A stretch of DNA of 9,117 bases from Oscillospiraceae bacterium (GCA_009779295.1 WREN01000079.1:1-9117); one strand, 5' to 3'. Shown: positions 1-7,639, counted from the stretch's first letter. Translations and numbers: made by a program. The notes: a model not told the origin generated them from the letters alone.

Positions 1-3000
1 CCGGAAAACGCGCTTGTCCCGTATTTCATCATGCCGTCGTAGAACGCCTGTATCGCTTCCGCGCCTTTGTCGTGCATGAAATCTTCGATTCCCAACGCCG
101 CGAATACTTTTCTTACCGTTTCCCCTACTTCTGTAATGGAAGCGACCGCTTTGCCGGCGTTTTCGGAAATGCCCAGCGATAACCCTTCTATCAGGTTCCC
201 GCCGATTTCGTAAAATACTTTTGAGGGGGATGCGATGCCGAGTTCGCTTTTTACGTCTTTTACGATTTTATTGAAAAATTCCGATACTTGCTTTCTGAAC
301 TCCGCTTCTTTATTCAAAAATCCTTCCCATACGCCGTCAACGATGGATTCACCCACAGCAGGGAAATCGCTTACGGTAACGGTTTCCTCAGCCGTTTCTT
401 TTGCGATGATTATGAGGTTTTCCGTTGACAAATTAAGCGCGTCGTTCGAATCAACGCCTTCAGCGATTTTGTCAACCATATCAGAACCGGAATTGACAAC
501 GTCCGGCAACCCGAGTTGTTTCAATAGCGCGTCTGTCGCCACTTTCGAACCGTTAGCGAAAGCGCCGCTTAATTTGTCAAGTTCAGTCTGCGATGATTTG
601 ACAAGCGTATTAACCAATCCGGCGGATTCCGGACCCGCGTCTTCAAGTTTTTTAAGCAGTCCTTCATCAATGCCCATTTCCGTCAGTTTCGCGATATTTT
701 TCGCCCATTCGCCTATAACGCGCTGGTTATGCTCGAGATTTGCCGTCATTTCACTAACGCTGACTTCTGACGTTTCCGAAATCTTCTTGAACATTTCCGT
801 CGCGGCTTTGGTATAATTTTCTATAGCTTTTTGACGTTCGCTGTAAATTTTTTCTTCCGCTTTTTGCGTTTCCTCTAAATGCGATCTGTATTCCTCAAGC
901 GTTAAGCCTTGTTTGTTGGCTTCAACAATCAATGCGTCCGTTACTTCCTTCGCGGCTTTTTTGCGTTCCGCTTCGATTTCCGCTTGAATTTTGTATTGTT
1001 CTACCATAGCGTCGATAACTTCTTCGGAGCTTGCTATGATAGCCGCGTTGGCTTCCGCTTGTTTTGCCGCACTCTCAGCGACAACTTGCGTAGTGGTTTC
1101 GAAACTGTCGGAAAGTTCAACCTGCCTTGCGACGAGTTCAGCTTCCGACTTGTTTAATTCTTCAACGATTTTTTTGTATTTTTTGTCGTTTTCGCCTTTT
1201 TTGTATACACCGTCTGCGACTGCCTGCGTCAATATCTCGCGTTGTTTTTCGATTTGTAATAACTGGTCTTCTACAGCCATTTGCTCTTTGGCGATTTCAA
1301 CGGCGCGTTCACGCGCCGCTTGCAACCTCGCTTCTTCCTGACGCGCTGTGATGATGTTATATATTTCAGCTACGTTGCGGTTCATTGAATCCGTTTCCAT
1401 ATCGTATTGGATGATAGATTCGCCCATCGCTTCGTTGAAAATATCAATCAGAGCCGCCAGTTCCATTTTTTGCTCCGCTGATTTTTCCTCGACCATTGAA
1501 AGCATGGATATTTTGTCGGCAAGGCTCAAAGCGGCTTCCTCTTCATAACGCATGCCTTTGAGTTTGTCTTCATACGACGCGGCGCTTTCATTCATGGAAT
1601 CCGTTAATTTATTGTTAGCCTCAACTAAATCCTCCGTGCTTTTCTGCAACGCTTTTTGATCTTCCGTAGCCGTATTCAACCACATGACGAGCGCGATGAT
1701 TCCCACAACCAACGCTGCTATGGCGGCGATGATCGCTCCTATCGGATTCGCCATCATCGCGGTGTTAAACGCCCACTGCAACGCTGTAGAGATAACAGTC
1801 ACCAAGTTAAATGACGTAAGAGCGAGGGTCATTGCCTTGATTCCGTTTGCTATAGCCATTACAATCTGGAACGCCGCGAAAGCGGCGGCTGCGGCAAGAA
1901 CGAACGGCGCAAGTTTTTGTAATAAATTCATCAAGCTTGAAATAACAACCGTTATCGGTTTGATTATCGGCACCGCTTCGCCTAAACCTTTTGCCAGATT
2001 TTTAACAATTTCCGCTGCCGCCGTCAAAAACCGCGGCGCTTCGTCTGCTATAACCTTAACTAACTCTATAACCATTTCAACGGCGGTTCCGGCTAATTTC
2101 GGCAAAGTTTCCGATAATCCGTCAAGCAATCCCATAGATAATTTATATCCCGCTTCAATCAATTTTGGTATAAGCGTTATTATGCCGTTAATTAATACTT
2201 CGCCTATTCCAAGAGCCGCGTCTGTAACAACATCCGAATTATCAACTATCCCGTCGATGAACGAAACTAATAATTTAACGCCCATTTCGCCTGCGGTTGG
2301 TATGTATTCTGTTATCTTCGTGACAACCTGCGCCAGAACGTCCCCCGCCGCGCCTGCAAGACCCTCAAATCCGCCTTCGTTGAACGCATCTGAAAGCGTG
2401 CTTATTAATTCCGTCGCGAATTGCGTTACTTCGCGCAAAACCGGTTGGAATCCTTTGTATACGGAAACGCTCAAATCCGCGATTCCGGCTTTGAGGATAT
2501 TAACGTCGCCCTGAAAGTTGTCGATTTGCATAGCCGCCATACCGGCAGCTTGACCCAAAACGTCGAACGAGTTTCCGGATTCTGACAATTCTGCGCTGAG
2601 TTCAATAATGTTGTCTATGCCTTCGGCTGTTATCATGTTCCAACCTTTTTGCGCGACGGAATCAAAAATAACCGCTTCGCTCGCGTTCCGTTGTTCGTCC
2701 GTCATACCGCTCAACGCAGTTTCGAGATCGCGCATAATATCCATCATATCGCGGCTCGCTCCTGTACTGTCATATAACGCTACGCCTAATGCATCTAATT
2801 CGTCAGCGGCTTTTTGTGTTGGCGTTGAAAGATTTTTAAGGATCGAATTTAATGAAGTTCCTGCAGCTCCTCCTTTTAACCCCGCGTTCGAGAAATTAAT
2901 CAAATGTGCATTAACTTCGTTTATACTCATACCCAGTAAAGCGGCGTTGCCGCCAACGTTTACATACGATTCGCCCAATTGCGACAACGAAACGTTCGCA

Positions 3001-3488
3001 AGCGAAGTAACCAGTGAAAAACTGTCAACGACGCGCTGTGTGTTTTCCGCTTCGATTCCGAACGTTTTCATGGTTGAGCCTAAGAAGTCAAGCGTAGTCG
3101 CCATGTCCGTTTGGGTTGCCAACGCAAGATTCGTCCCGTGCGACAACTGCTCCATCATCAACCCGACGTCGCCGCCCGCTTCCGCTACCATCTTAGCGTT
3201 TTTGGCTATTTCGCCCAAATCCATACCGGTTGAAACCGCTATTTCGCGGATTCCCGATTGCATCGCAGACATTTCTTCGTTCGCAGCCTGCGTTATCGCC
3301 TGCAGGTTCGACATTTCCTTCTCGAAATCAGAACCCACTTTCGTCGCGTATGCAGCGAACGCCGTTATCGCCCCGGCAGCCGCCGCAATTCCCGCAGCCG
3401 CAACTTTGCCTATATTTTTTAAGCCTTTGGTCAGACCTGTTTCGTCTAACTTGGTATCGATGACTATCGAACCGTCAGCCTGCGCCAC
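1..3488 (-). CDS. Phage tail tape measure protein (TP901-type), C-terminus cut by window edge
   Basis: The reading frame stays open for 1162 codons and runs off the window at base 1. The protein sets tail length, and the tail tube polymerises around it. The N-terminus (residues 5-28) has the usual short strand-and-helix lead with DTKLDETGLTKGLKNIG, then an Ala-rich hydrophobic stretch at about 29-47. Residues about 52-340 read as the conserved TP901/PhageMin_Tail core (GSDFEKEMSNLQAIT at its start, an ISxLSVSVYKGFQP-like exit). A hydrophobic segment at about 581-603 (NPIGAIIAAIAALVVGIIAL) is a likely membrane-inserting helix. Residues about 605-800 are Glu/Lys/Gln-rich and probably coiled coil. 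An IASPSKVFYEIG motif at 1085-1096 is common near the end of these proteins. I chose the GTG at 3488 because AAGAGGTGA sits 5-6 bases upstream; the ATG at 3490 is out of frame and stops quickly. No peptidase or lysozyme domain is visible in this part. Family call is secure. Confidence 0.95.
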   Translation of the reverse strand, partial: MAQADGSIVIDTKLDETGLTKGLKNIGKVAAAGIAAAAGAITAFAAYATKVGSDFEKEMSNLQAITQAANEEMSAMQSGIREIAVSTGMDLGEIAKNAKMVAEAGGDVGLMMEQLSHGTNLALATQTDMATTLDFLGSTMKTFGIEAENTQRVVDSFSLVTSLANVSLSQLGESYVNVGGNAALLGMSINEVNAHLINFSNAGLKGGAAGTSLNSILKNLSTPTQKAADELDALGVALYDSTGASRDMMDIMRDLETALSGMTDEQRNASEAVIFDSVAQKGWNMITAEGIDNIIELSAELSESGNSFDVLGQAAGMAAMQIDNFQGDVNILKAGIADLSVSVYKGFQPVLREVTQFATELISTLSDAFNEGGFEGLAGAAGDVLAQVVTKITEYIPTAGEMGVKLLVSFIDGIVDNSDVVTDAALGIGEVLINGIITLIPKLIEAGYKLSMGLLDGLSETLPKLAGTAVEMVIELVKVIADEAPRFLTAAAEIVKNLAKGLGEAVPIIKPITVVISSLMNLLQKLAPFVLAAAAAFAAFQIVMAIANGIKAMTLALTSFNLVTVISTALQWAFNTAMMANPIGAIIAAIAALVVGIIALVMWLNTATEDQKALQKSTEDLVEANNKLTDSMNESAASYEDKLKGMRYEEEAALSLADKISMLSMVEEKSAEQKMELAALIDIFNEAMGESIIQYDMETDSMNRNVAEIYNIITARQEEARLQAARERAVEIAKEQMAVEDQLLQIEKQREILTQAVADGVYKKGENDKKYKKIVEELNKSEAELVARQVELSDSFETTTQVVAESAAKQAEANAAIIASSEEVIDAMVEQYKIQAEIEAERKKAAKEVTDALIVEANKQGLTLEEYRSHLEETQKAEEKIYSERQKAIENYTKAATEMFKKISETSEVSVSEMTANLEHNQRVIGEWAKNIAKLTEMGIDEGLLKKLEDAGPESAGLVNTLVKSSQTELDKLSGAFANGSKVATDALLKQLGLPDVVNSGSDMVDKIAEGVDSNDALNLSTENLIIIAKETAEETVTVSDFPAVGESIVDGVWEGFLNKEAEFRKQVSEFFNKIVKDVKSELGIASPSKVFYEIGGNLIEGLSLGISENAGKAVASITEVGETVRKVFAALGIEDFMHDKGAEAIQAFYDGMMKYGTSAFS

Positions 3489-3493
3489 ATTAC

Positions 3494-3502
3494 TCACCTC
3501 TT
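3494..3502 (-). promoter_or_regulatory. Ribosome binding site for the tape measure gene
   Basis: AAGAGGTGA on the minus strand, with AGAGG ending 8 bases before the GTG at 3488. It decides the start: the in-frame GTG at 3497 lies inside this site, and the overlapping ATG at 3490 is in the wrong frame. Confidence 0.75.
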
Positions 3503-3514
3503 GACGTTTTCAGA

Positions 3515-3558
3515 ATTTTGTATTTCGCAGGCGAAATCACTTTATTTTGTATTTCGCC
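3515..3558 (-). repeat. Repeated 14-mer forming two mutually exclusive hairpins before the tape measure gene
   Basis: On the minus strand GCGAAATACAAAAT occurs twice, at 3557-3544 (inside the end of the Gp15 gene) and at 3528-3515 (between genes). Between them lies ATTTCGCC at 3537-3530. That arm can pair with the upstream GGCGAAAT at 3558-3551 (8 bp, 13-base loop) or with the downstream GCGAAAT at 3528-3522 (7 bp less loop constraints), but not both. The Gp15 stop codon at 3539-3537 lies within the structure. No U-run follows, so it is not a standard terminator. The repeats are seen directly; any effect on translation or mRNA processing is inference. Confidence 0.55.
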
Positions 3559-4082
3559 TGTAATTTCCGGATACGCGCCGCTTCGGTTTTATCCTTGACG
3601 GCGTTTGCGTCCGTGCCGCGTATACCCATGATTTTGACTATTTCGTTGCTTTCATCCAATCCGCGAAACAGCGCGCAGAACTTCCACCAGTGCAGATTCT
3701 CTATATCCTGCAAGTCTGTACCGTACTGCGAGTAAAACGCCGCGTATATTAAAAACGCGTCCTGACCGAAATCATAAACACGTTTGTTTTTGCTTTTGAT
3801 GTTGTTTTCTTTCATGTATTTCAGCTTGCGTTCGTCCTCTTCGGTTCCGCATTTGTAAAACCATGACATCCGCTCGACGGCTTCGTTCAAATCCGTGAGT
3901 TCCGCTACGCCGTAATACATTTCCAGCGCGCACGATATTTTCTCCTCGAAATCAACGCCGTCGTCGAGTATCAGCTGTTCAAACATTATACCTATGCGGA
4001 AATCGGTATTAATCGGGATTTGCTTACCCGATATCAATACCGATTCAGGCAGAATGTCTATGAGGATATTATTTGTTTGCAC
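3537..4082 (-). CDS. Bacteriophage Gp15-family tail assembly chaperone
   Basis: A 181-residue protein matching the Gp15 family found just ahead of the tape measure gene in Gram-positive siphoviruses, where it plays the part of the lambda G/GT chaperone: keeping the tape measure protein soluble and recruiting tube subunits. Recognisable blocks are PINTDFRIGIMFEQLILDD (23-41), YDFGQDAFLIYAAF (103-116) and DLQDIENLHWWKFCALFRGL (123-142), the last being the family's hallmark. The tail is basic. The start is GTG at 4082, overlapping the end of the preceding gene by 14 bases, without a convincing Shine-Dalgarno sequence (only AGAG about 9 bases upstream). Translation is therefore likely coupled to the upstream gene or reached by frameshift. 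The N-terminal family block begins within 6 residues of this start, so a much later start is unlikely. Confidence 0.9.
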   Translation of the reverse strand: MQTNNILIDILPESVLISGKQIPINTDFRIGIMFEQLILDDGVDFEEKISCALEMYYGVAELTDLNEAVERMSWFYKCGTEEDERKLKYMKENNIKSKNKRVYDFGQDAFLIYAAFYSQYGTDLQDIENLHWWKFCALFRGLDESNEIVKIMGIRGTDANAVKDKTEAARIRKLQAKYKIK

Positions 4083-4482
4083 GGCGAGCCGCTCTGTTGA
4101 CGTTATACTTGTCCGACGCTTTATTGATACTGTTGAAGTAATTCACCGTCGATAAATTCTGGTCGTTTATAAAGCTCATAAACGAATGATACGCCTTGAC
4201 AGCGTTGCGCACGTTGATTTTCACCCCGACTATTTCTTTGCCGCGCCCGAAAATAACGTCGAAGAATTTCAAGAACATTTCATAAGTGAGCGTTATTTTT
4301 TCAATGTCGCTTTTTTCAACGTCTATTTCAACAAAAACTTTTTTAGCCTCGTCTAACTTTTGAAATGTCTCCAAATCCTGCATGTCAAACTCGTATTCGT
4401 GACCGTTGTATTTCCATAAAATCAACGCGTCGTCGTTAATATAACCGTCCGGAAAGTTCTCAAACGTCAATTCCTTATCCAT
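4069..4482 (-). CDS. Tail assembly chaperone, G-like partner (DUF6673-like)
   Basis: A 137-residue acidic protein lying between the tail tube gene and the Gp15 gene, the slot of the first tail assembly chaperone. The pattern LTYEMFLKFFDVIFGRGKEI (66-85) followed by INVRNAVKAYHSFMSFINDQ resembles, from memory, the DUF6673 family of Firmicutes phages: an N-terminal beta part, a Glu/Asp/Lys-rich middle and a helical C-terminal half around an FFDxxFG motif. The start is ATG at 4482, 7 bases after a GGAGG and two bases past the tube gene stop; the in-frame TTG at 4488 lies too close to that site. It ends with a basic tail (NRAARRANK) that overlaps the Gp15 start. Position makes the role likely; the exact family name is less certain. 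Confidence 0.72.
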   Translation of the reverse strand: MDKELTFENFPDGYINDDALILWKYNGHEYEFDMQDLETFQKLDEAKKVFVEIDVEKSDIEKITLTYEMFLKFFDVIFGRGKEIVGVKINVRNAVKAYHSFMSFINDQNLSTVNYFNSINKASDKYNVNRAARRANK

Positions 4483-4484
4483 AA

Positions 4485-4973
4485 TCAATCCTCCGTGAAT
4501 GTTTTACTCGAAATGTCAAAAGAGCCTTCAATTATCGCGCCCACAGCTTTCATTGCTCCGGTATAAATGAGCGCGTCCGTTCCTACGCCGCCCGCTTTGC
4601 TGTCAGGAATGACAGCCCACCTGCGCTTGATCGCTTTGTAGATTCCGCTTCCCGCCGTTTCCTCGTCGAACGTATTGTATTGTACAATATCGCGTTCCGT
4701 ATCGCTGCCGAGCATTTCCTTATCTGTTATCTCGACGACGGCTTGTACAACCGGATCTTCATCGTACACGTCGCACGCATACGATACAGAAGGCGCGTAA
4801 CCCGTTACGTTCGTACGCTCAGATTTATCGCCTATGTATGTTCTGGCGTACTCAACGGAGTTTTTCGATTCCGAAAAATCGGTGAAGCCCTCGTTGATAT
4901 ACGCGTAATTCGGTGTTGCAAACGTTCCTACATCCATATAATTTTTCTGTTCGTTTCTCAATCTTAATGACAT
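4485..4973 (-). CDS. Major tail (tube) protein
   Basis: A 162-residue protein with the pattern of Firmicutes phage tail tube subunits: a start of MSLRLRNEQKNYMDVG, then PNYAYINEGFTDFSES (21-36), a Thr/Ser/Tyr block NVTGYAPSVSYACDVY (55-70), DPVVQAVVEITDKE (73-86), and the typical ending GSFDISSKTFTED (150-162). These proteins stack as hexameric rings into the tail tube; length and predicted beta content fit. The ATG at 4973 has AAGGAG at 4990-4985, an 11-base spacing that is slightly long but acceptable. The gene follows the tail terminator gene after a 37-base gap, one of the larger gaps here, as might suit a gene needing high expression. Its stop is two bases before the chaperone start. Confidence 0.9.
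   Translation of the reverse strand: MSLRLRNEQKNYMDVGTFATPNYAYINEGFTDFSESKNSVEYARTYIGDKSERTNVTGYAPSVSYACDVYDEDPVVQAVVEITDKEMLGSDTERDIVQYNTFDEETAGSGIYKAIKRRWAVIPDSKAGGVGTDALIYTGAMKAVGAIIEGSFDISSKTFTED
4490..4494 (-). promoter_or_regulatory. Ribosome binding site for the first tail chaperone gene
   Basis: GGAGG within the last codons of the tail tube gene, 7 bases before the ATG at 4482. It selects that ATG over the upstream TTG at 4488. Confidence 0.8.
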
Positions 4974-5010
4974 TTTAATTTACACTCCTTTTTAATACGA
5001 TAAAATTCGT

Positions 5011-5484
5011 TTACGAATTATTTCGTTTATAATTTAAAATAAATATCGCTTGATTTACGCATGTGCCGTCCATATCGCGTTTTAACGCATACGGGATTCC
5101 GGTCATTTCGATTTTCGTCACGCAAACCGTGTCGAAAGCAAATTGATTCTGTTTTGATTCAAAAAAGTCAGACAACGCCCACAGCGGTATGTCAAGCAGA
5201 GCGAACCGTCCGGCTATTTCAGAACTTGCCATTTGATACTGCACGCCGAACGGGAAATTGCCCACGTAACTGCCGCCGACATACTGCCGCAGTATCTTGC
5301 CGCCCGTCATCGGGCGCAGCGTCAATTGCTCTCCCGTCGTTTCCGTATCGTCGATAATGACCGGACACGGCAATGGAATTTTTTTCGCGTTTCCGTTGAT
5401 ATAGTTCGCGAGCTGCACAACGATCAACTGTTCGATCAGCGTAAAATTGTTTACGTGCGTAAAATTGTTTACGTTTTGAACCAT
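5011..5484 (-). CDS. Tail terminator / minor capsid protein (Minor_capsid_3-like)
   Basis: A 157-residue protein placed between the neck protein gene and the tube gene, where the tail terminator (tail completion protein that caps the tube and joins it to the head) is found. The segment IPLWALSDFFESKQNQFAFD (99-118) and the end NQAIFILNYKRN match the Minor_capsid_3 / tail terminator pattern as I know it. The ATG at 5484 follows AAGGAGG (5501-5495) by 10 bases and overlaps the preceding gene's end by 16 bases in another frame. Unusually, the first residues contain the repeat VNNFTH-VNNFTL, encoded by a perfect 18-bp tandem duplication, so the N-terminus has been lengthened by six residues. Family call is good; the terminator role rests on position and family knowledge. 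Confidence 0.82.
   Translation of the reverse strand: MVQNVNNFTHVNNFTLIEQLIVVQLANYINGNAKKIPLPCPVIIDDTETTGEQLTLRPMTGGKILRQYVGGSYVGNFPFGVQYQMASSEIAGRFALLDIPLWALSDFFESKQNQFAFDTVCVTKIEMTGIPYALKRDMDGTCVNQAIFILNYKRNNS
5439..5474. repeat. Perfect 18-bp tandem duplication
   Basis: Plus-strand unit gcgtaaaattgtttacgt occurs at 5439-5456 and again, without a mismatch, at 5457-5474. It is in frame with the tail terminator gene and duplicates six residues near its N-terminus. Each unit contains a short GTAAA...TTTAC dyad. Identity at third positions implies a recent duplication, probably by replication slippage. Confidence 0.95.
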
Positions 5485-5810
5485 TGCTCAACGCCCTCCT
5501 TGACTTTTTTGATTACCGATTGACCGTCCGCCGCTTTCCAGACCTCAAACCATTGTTTCGTAGCGTTCGGGTGAACGTCCTTCGACTTGTTCGGAAACCC
5601 GTAATACTGCCGTGCGGCGTAAGGGACGGTGTACACCAGAAACGGCTCGTCCGTACCTATACTCGGCTCAACGCTTTTTGAGAGGTTCCCGAAATCAAAC
5701 GGAACATAAGGATTACAGCCTTTCGCCACTTCGTTTTTCAACATCTGTTGTCCCCGGCTCCGCAAACGTTCGGTTTTATTGAAAACATTGTCGTTCAATT
5801 TGAAACTCAC
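5469..5810 (-). CDS. Neck / head-tail joining protein (Minor_capsid_2-like)
   Basis: A 113-residue protein with the compact pattern of the Minor_capsid_2 / HK97 gp10-like neck family: NPYVPFDFGNLSKSV (33-47), then VPYAARQYYGFPNKSKD (62-78), then HPNATKQWFEVWKAADG (80-96), where the Trp-Phe pair is typical. Such proteins sit between the head completion ring and the tail terminator. The start is GTG at 5810, 10 bases after the preceding stop; an in-frame TGA lies 24 bases upstream, so no earlier start exists. No good Shine-Dalgarno sequence precedes it, which suggests reinitiation by ribosomes finishing the upstream gene. Its last codons carry the AAGGAGG used by the tail terminator gene. Function is inferred from family and order. 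Confidence 0.85.
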   Translation of the reverse strand: MSFKLNDNVFNKTERLRSRGQQMLKNEVAKGCNPYVPFDFGNLSKSVEPSIGTDEPFLVYTVPYAARQYYGFPNKSKDVHPNATKQWFEVWKAADGQSVIKKVKEGVEQWFKT

Positions 5811-5820
5811 TTGCCGTCGG

Positions 5821-6273
5821 CTATTTGCCGTTCACCTCCCAGTGATGGATTAAACCATCATATCCGTATTTCTCATCGCACGCGCTGATTACATAATCCT
5901 TCCGCGCGCGTTCGCCGCCGAATGAGGGGTTTTTATCAAATATTTTGCCCAACCCCAGATAATCATCGCCCGTGTTTATCGTCCATAACCTGCTCTTGTC
6001 AGAAGCGTTGAGGTATACTTCCGGTTCAACATATTTGCAAAACTCGCCTTTCGCGTTTGTCACAACGTTCACGCCGTTGTAGATTTCCAGATAAATATTC
6101 CCGAATATGGCGGAATCCGCTATCATGCTTGTTTTGTCATACCGCGCGTAATTGACGTAAACTTTGTTAAATTCTTTGACTTTCGCGCCGTTCAAAACTG
6201 TTTCATTGCCAGTCCAGTTCCAAACAGTAACCGTGTGCGGCAGCGCGTTTTTGTTCGGTTTACGGCTTGTCAT
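5821..6273 (-). CDS. Head closure / minor capsid protein (Minor_capsid_1-like)
   Basis: A 150-residue protein that fits the Minor_capsid_1 family, the head-closure component following the adaptor in Gram-positive siphoviruses. It has the N-terminal NALPHTVTVWNW (9-20), a central beta-rich region with dense Tyr/Val/Asn, and the family's characteristic end HHWEVNGK. The ATG at 6273 is preferred over the in-frame ATG at 6288 because a GGAGG lies 8 bases before 6273 and overlaps the 6288 codon itself. The gene overlaps the adaptor gene by 14 bases in another frame. Confidence in the family is high because start and end motifs both match. Confidence 0.88.
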   Translation of the reverse strand: MTSRKPNKNALPHTVTVWNWTGNETVLNGAKVKEFNKVYVNYARYDKTSMIADSAIFGNIYLEIYNGVNVVTNAKGEFCKYVEPEVYLNASDKSRLWTINTGDDYLGLGKIFDKNPSFGGERARKDYVISACDEKYGYDGLIHHWEVNGK

Positions 6274-6640
6274 ACGCGCCGCCTCCATTGGCGTTGCCGC
6301 CTCTGTACAAAAGCCCCGTCGGATACAGGATTTTTAACGCCGCGGGGCTTATATCTCTCCGAACATCTGCATCCGAATTAAACTCATACTGATAATTGCC
6401 GATTTTTTCGGTTTTCAACGACGAACCGGAAACCAAAGTTTCGATACCGCCGTTCAGATACAAATGCGCTATCTGGAACGCCGCCGCTTTTTTGACGCGC
6501 TTGCATGGTTTAACAATCCTGTTCATCGTCAGCGCGTCAATGTCAGCCGCCGCGTACATTTCGAGCCTGTCGAACTCATCCTTCGGCATATCTATACCCG
6601 TATTGAACGTTTTAAACTCATCAAATGTCAGATACTGCAT
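6260..6640 (-). CDS. Head-tail connector / adaptor protein (gp6-like)
   Basis: A 126-residue, mostly helical protein directly after the major capsid gene, the usual place of the gp6-like adaptor that forms a ring under the portal. The start MQYLTFDEFKTFNTGIDM and the following EFDRLEMYAAADIDALT fit the family pattern of a short lead, a Tyr/Glu-rich helix, and a helix ending in an ID pair. A Gly/Asn-rich tail (GGNANGGGAY) closes it. I chose ATG 6640, one base past the capsid gene stop, with GGCGG five bases upstream; the in-frame ATG at 6661 would add seven residues overlapping the capsid gene and lacks a good binding site. The role is inferred from order plus a moderate sequence resemblance. 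Confidence 0.78.
   Translation of the reverse strand: MQYLTFDEFKTFNTGIDMPKDEFDRLEMYAAADIDALTMNRIVKPCKRVKKAAAFQIAHLYLNGGIETLVSGSSLKTEKIGNYQYEFNSDADVRRDISPAALKILYPTGLLYRGGNANGGGAYDKP
6282..6286 (-). promoter_or_regulatory. Ribosome binding site for the head closure gene
   Basis: GGAGG inside the final codons of the adaptor gene, 8 bases before ATG 6273. It immediately follows the AT of the competing ATG at 6288, which rules that codon out as the main start. Confidence 0.8.
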
Positions 6641-6641
6641 A

Positions 6642-7616
6642 TCAACCGCCGTCCGGATCATCCGGTTCTTCCGGAGCGTCGGACTTCAATACCGCGAACG
6701 GGCAGCGCGTGCTTCCGTCAGTGTTCAACGCGTTTATCGGGTTCGGTAACTGCCAGCCGAGACGCATTACAGCGCGGAGGGCTACCATGTCCTGTTGGAG
6801 GAGGTTGTATACTATCTCGCGCGTTGACGGGTCCTGGATAACGCCGGTATCGAAGATTTCGAAACTTATATCCTGCCGTATCGAATATACCGCCTGCGAC
6901 ATGTCGCCGACCAGTAACTGCGCTATGCTGTCGTCCCACACACCGTTCATCGGAAAATACATGGGAACGCCGCCGAGCACATACGGAGCCGCGTCGTTCT
7001 TCATCGACGGCTCAAATAACGGTCTGCCGTTCAAGTCGCGCAACCCGCGCAGGACGGCTTTCATCACTACCGAACCCATCGCTCCGTTCACGTCGAATCC
7101 GTCCTGCTCAACGAGCGTATACACTCCGTTCACGCCGAGCGTGTCGTCAAATATGTCTCCCGATGAAATGATGATGTTGCCCGCGTCTGTAGCCTGCCCT
7201 ATAACGTCTATAGGCCAACTTGCGGGTCTGTCTATGCCGAATATGATCGCTCCGTCGATTTTCTGTCCGAACGCCTGCACCAGCAACGGGCGGATTTCAG
7301 CCCATATATCGTAATTCGAATCGTCCAGTACGTTTTTCGGTATAGGCACGATTACGGCTAATTCCTCCGCCACTATCTTTTTCTTGTCCCACGTTACTTT
7401 TGTCGTTTGTTTCATTCCCGTGTCGCCGTTGACGAAATACGCCATCGGCAACGAAGCGAGGACGGGCATTTCGCGCGTTTTTGTATTCATGTTCGGCAGC
7501 CGTCTGAATATCGACAACGCCGAACTTCTCGCTATCGCGCCCTGTATGATCTCCCTTGTTTCCTCTACAGGTATAAGCGCGTCCGCGCCGGTTCTGTCTA
7601 TTATGTTTATCGCCAT
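6642..7616 (-). CDS. Major capsid protein (HK97 fold)
   Basis: A 324-residue protein with the layout of HK97-fold capsid subunits: an N-terminal helical region (ETREIIQGAIARSSALSIF, 19-37), an E-loop-like stretch (40-80), the spine-helix entry IVAEELAVIVPIPKNVLDDS (81-100) with the typical run of beta residues before LLDDS, then a long helix with QKIDGAIIFG (118-127), and a C-terminal half containing VPMYF and the DISFEIFD block. Length is in the usual range for family members with a separate scaffold, and no N-terminal delta domain is fused. The last dozen residues are acidic and Pro-rich (APEEPDDPDGG), an unusual exposed tail whose codons also supply the next gene's binding site. ATG 7616 follows GGAGG (7630-7626) by 9 bases. 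Confidence 0.95.
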   Translation of the reverse strand: MAINIIDRTGADALIPVEETREIIQGAIARSSALSIFRRLPNMNTKTREMPVLASLPMAYFVNGDTGMKQTTKVTWDKKKIVAEELAVIVPIPKNVLDDSNYDIWAEIRPLLVQAFGQKIDGAIIFGIDRPASWPIDVIGQATDAGNIIISSGDIFDDTLGVNGVYTLVEQDGFDVNGAMGSVVMKAVLRGLRDLNGRPLFEPSMKNDAAPYVLGGVPMYFPMNGVWDDSIAQLLVGDMSQAVYSIRQDISFEIFDTGVIQDPSTREIVYNLLQQDMVALRAVMRLGWQLPNPINALNTDGSTRCPFAVLKSDAPEEPDDPDGG

Positions 7617-7639
7617 TTTAAAATTCCTCCAATTATGTT

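Noticed and set aside
235..3504. Several long plus-strand open frames opposite the tape measure gene (about 190, 276 and 298 codons)
   Set aside because: They all lie in one fixed frame relative to the minus-strand gene, have Ser/Ala/Thr-rich nonsense sequence with no family resemblance, lack ribosome binding sites, and oppose a clearly recognisable protein. They are antisense shadows.
5004..5019. Small hairpin (AATTCG, 4-base loop, CGAATT) over the stop codon of the tail terminator gene
   Set aside because: Six mostly A-T pairs and no run of U after it on the minus strand; too weak for a terminator, and the operon clearly continues.
6625..7314. 229-codon plus-strand frame opposite the major capsid gene, plus smaller antisense frames over the neck and tail genes
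   Set aside because: The minus-strand proteins are recognised families with proper starts; the plus-strand frames show biased composition only.
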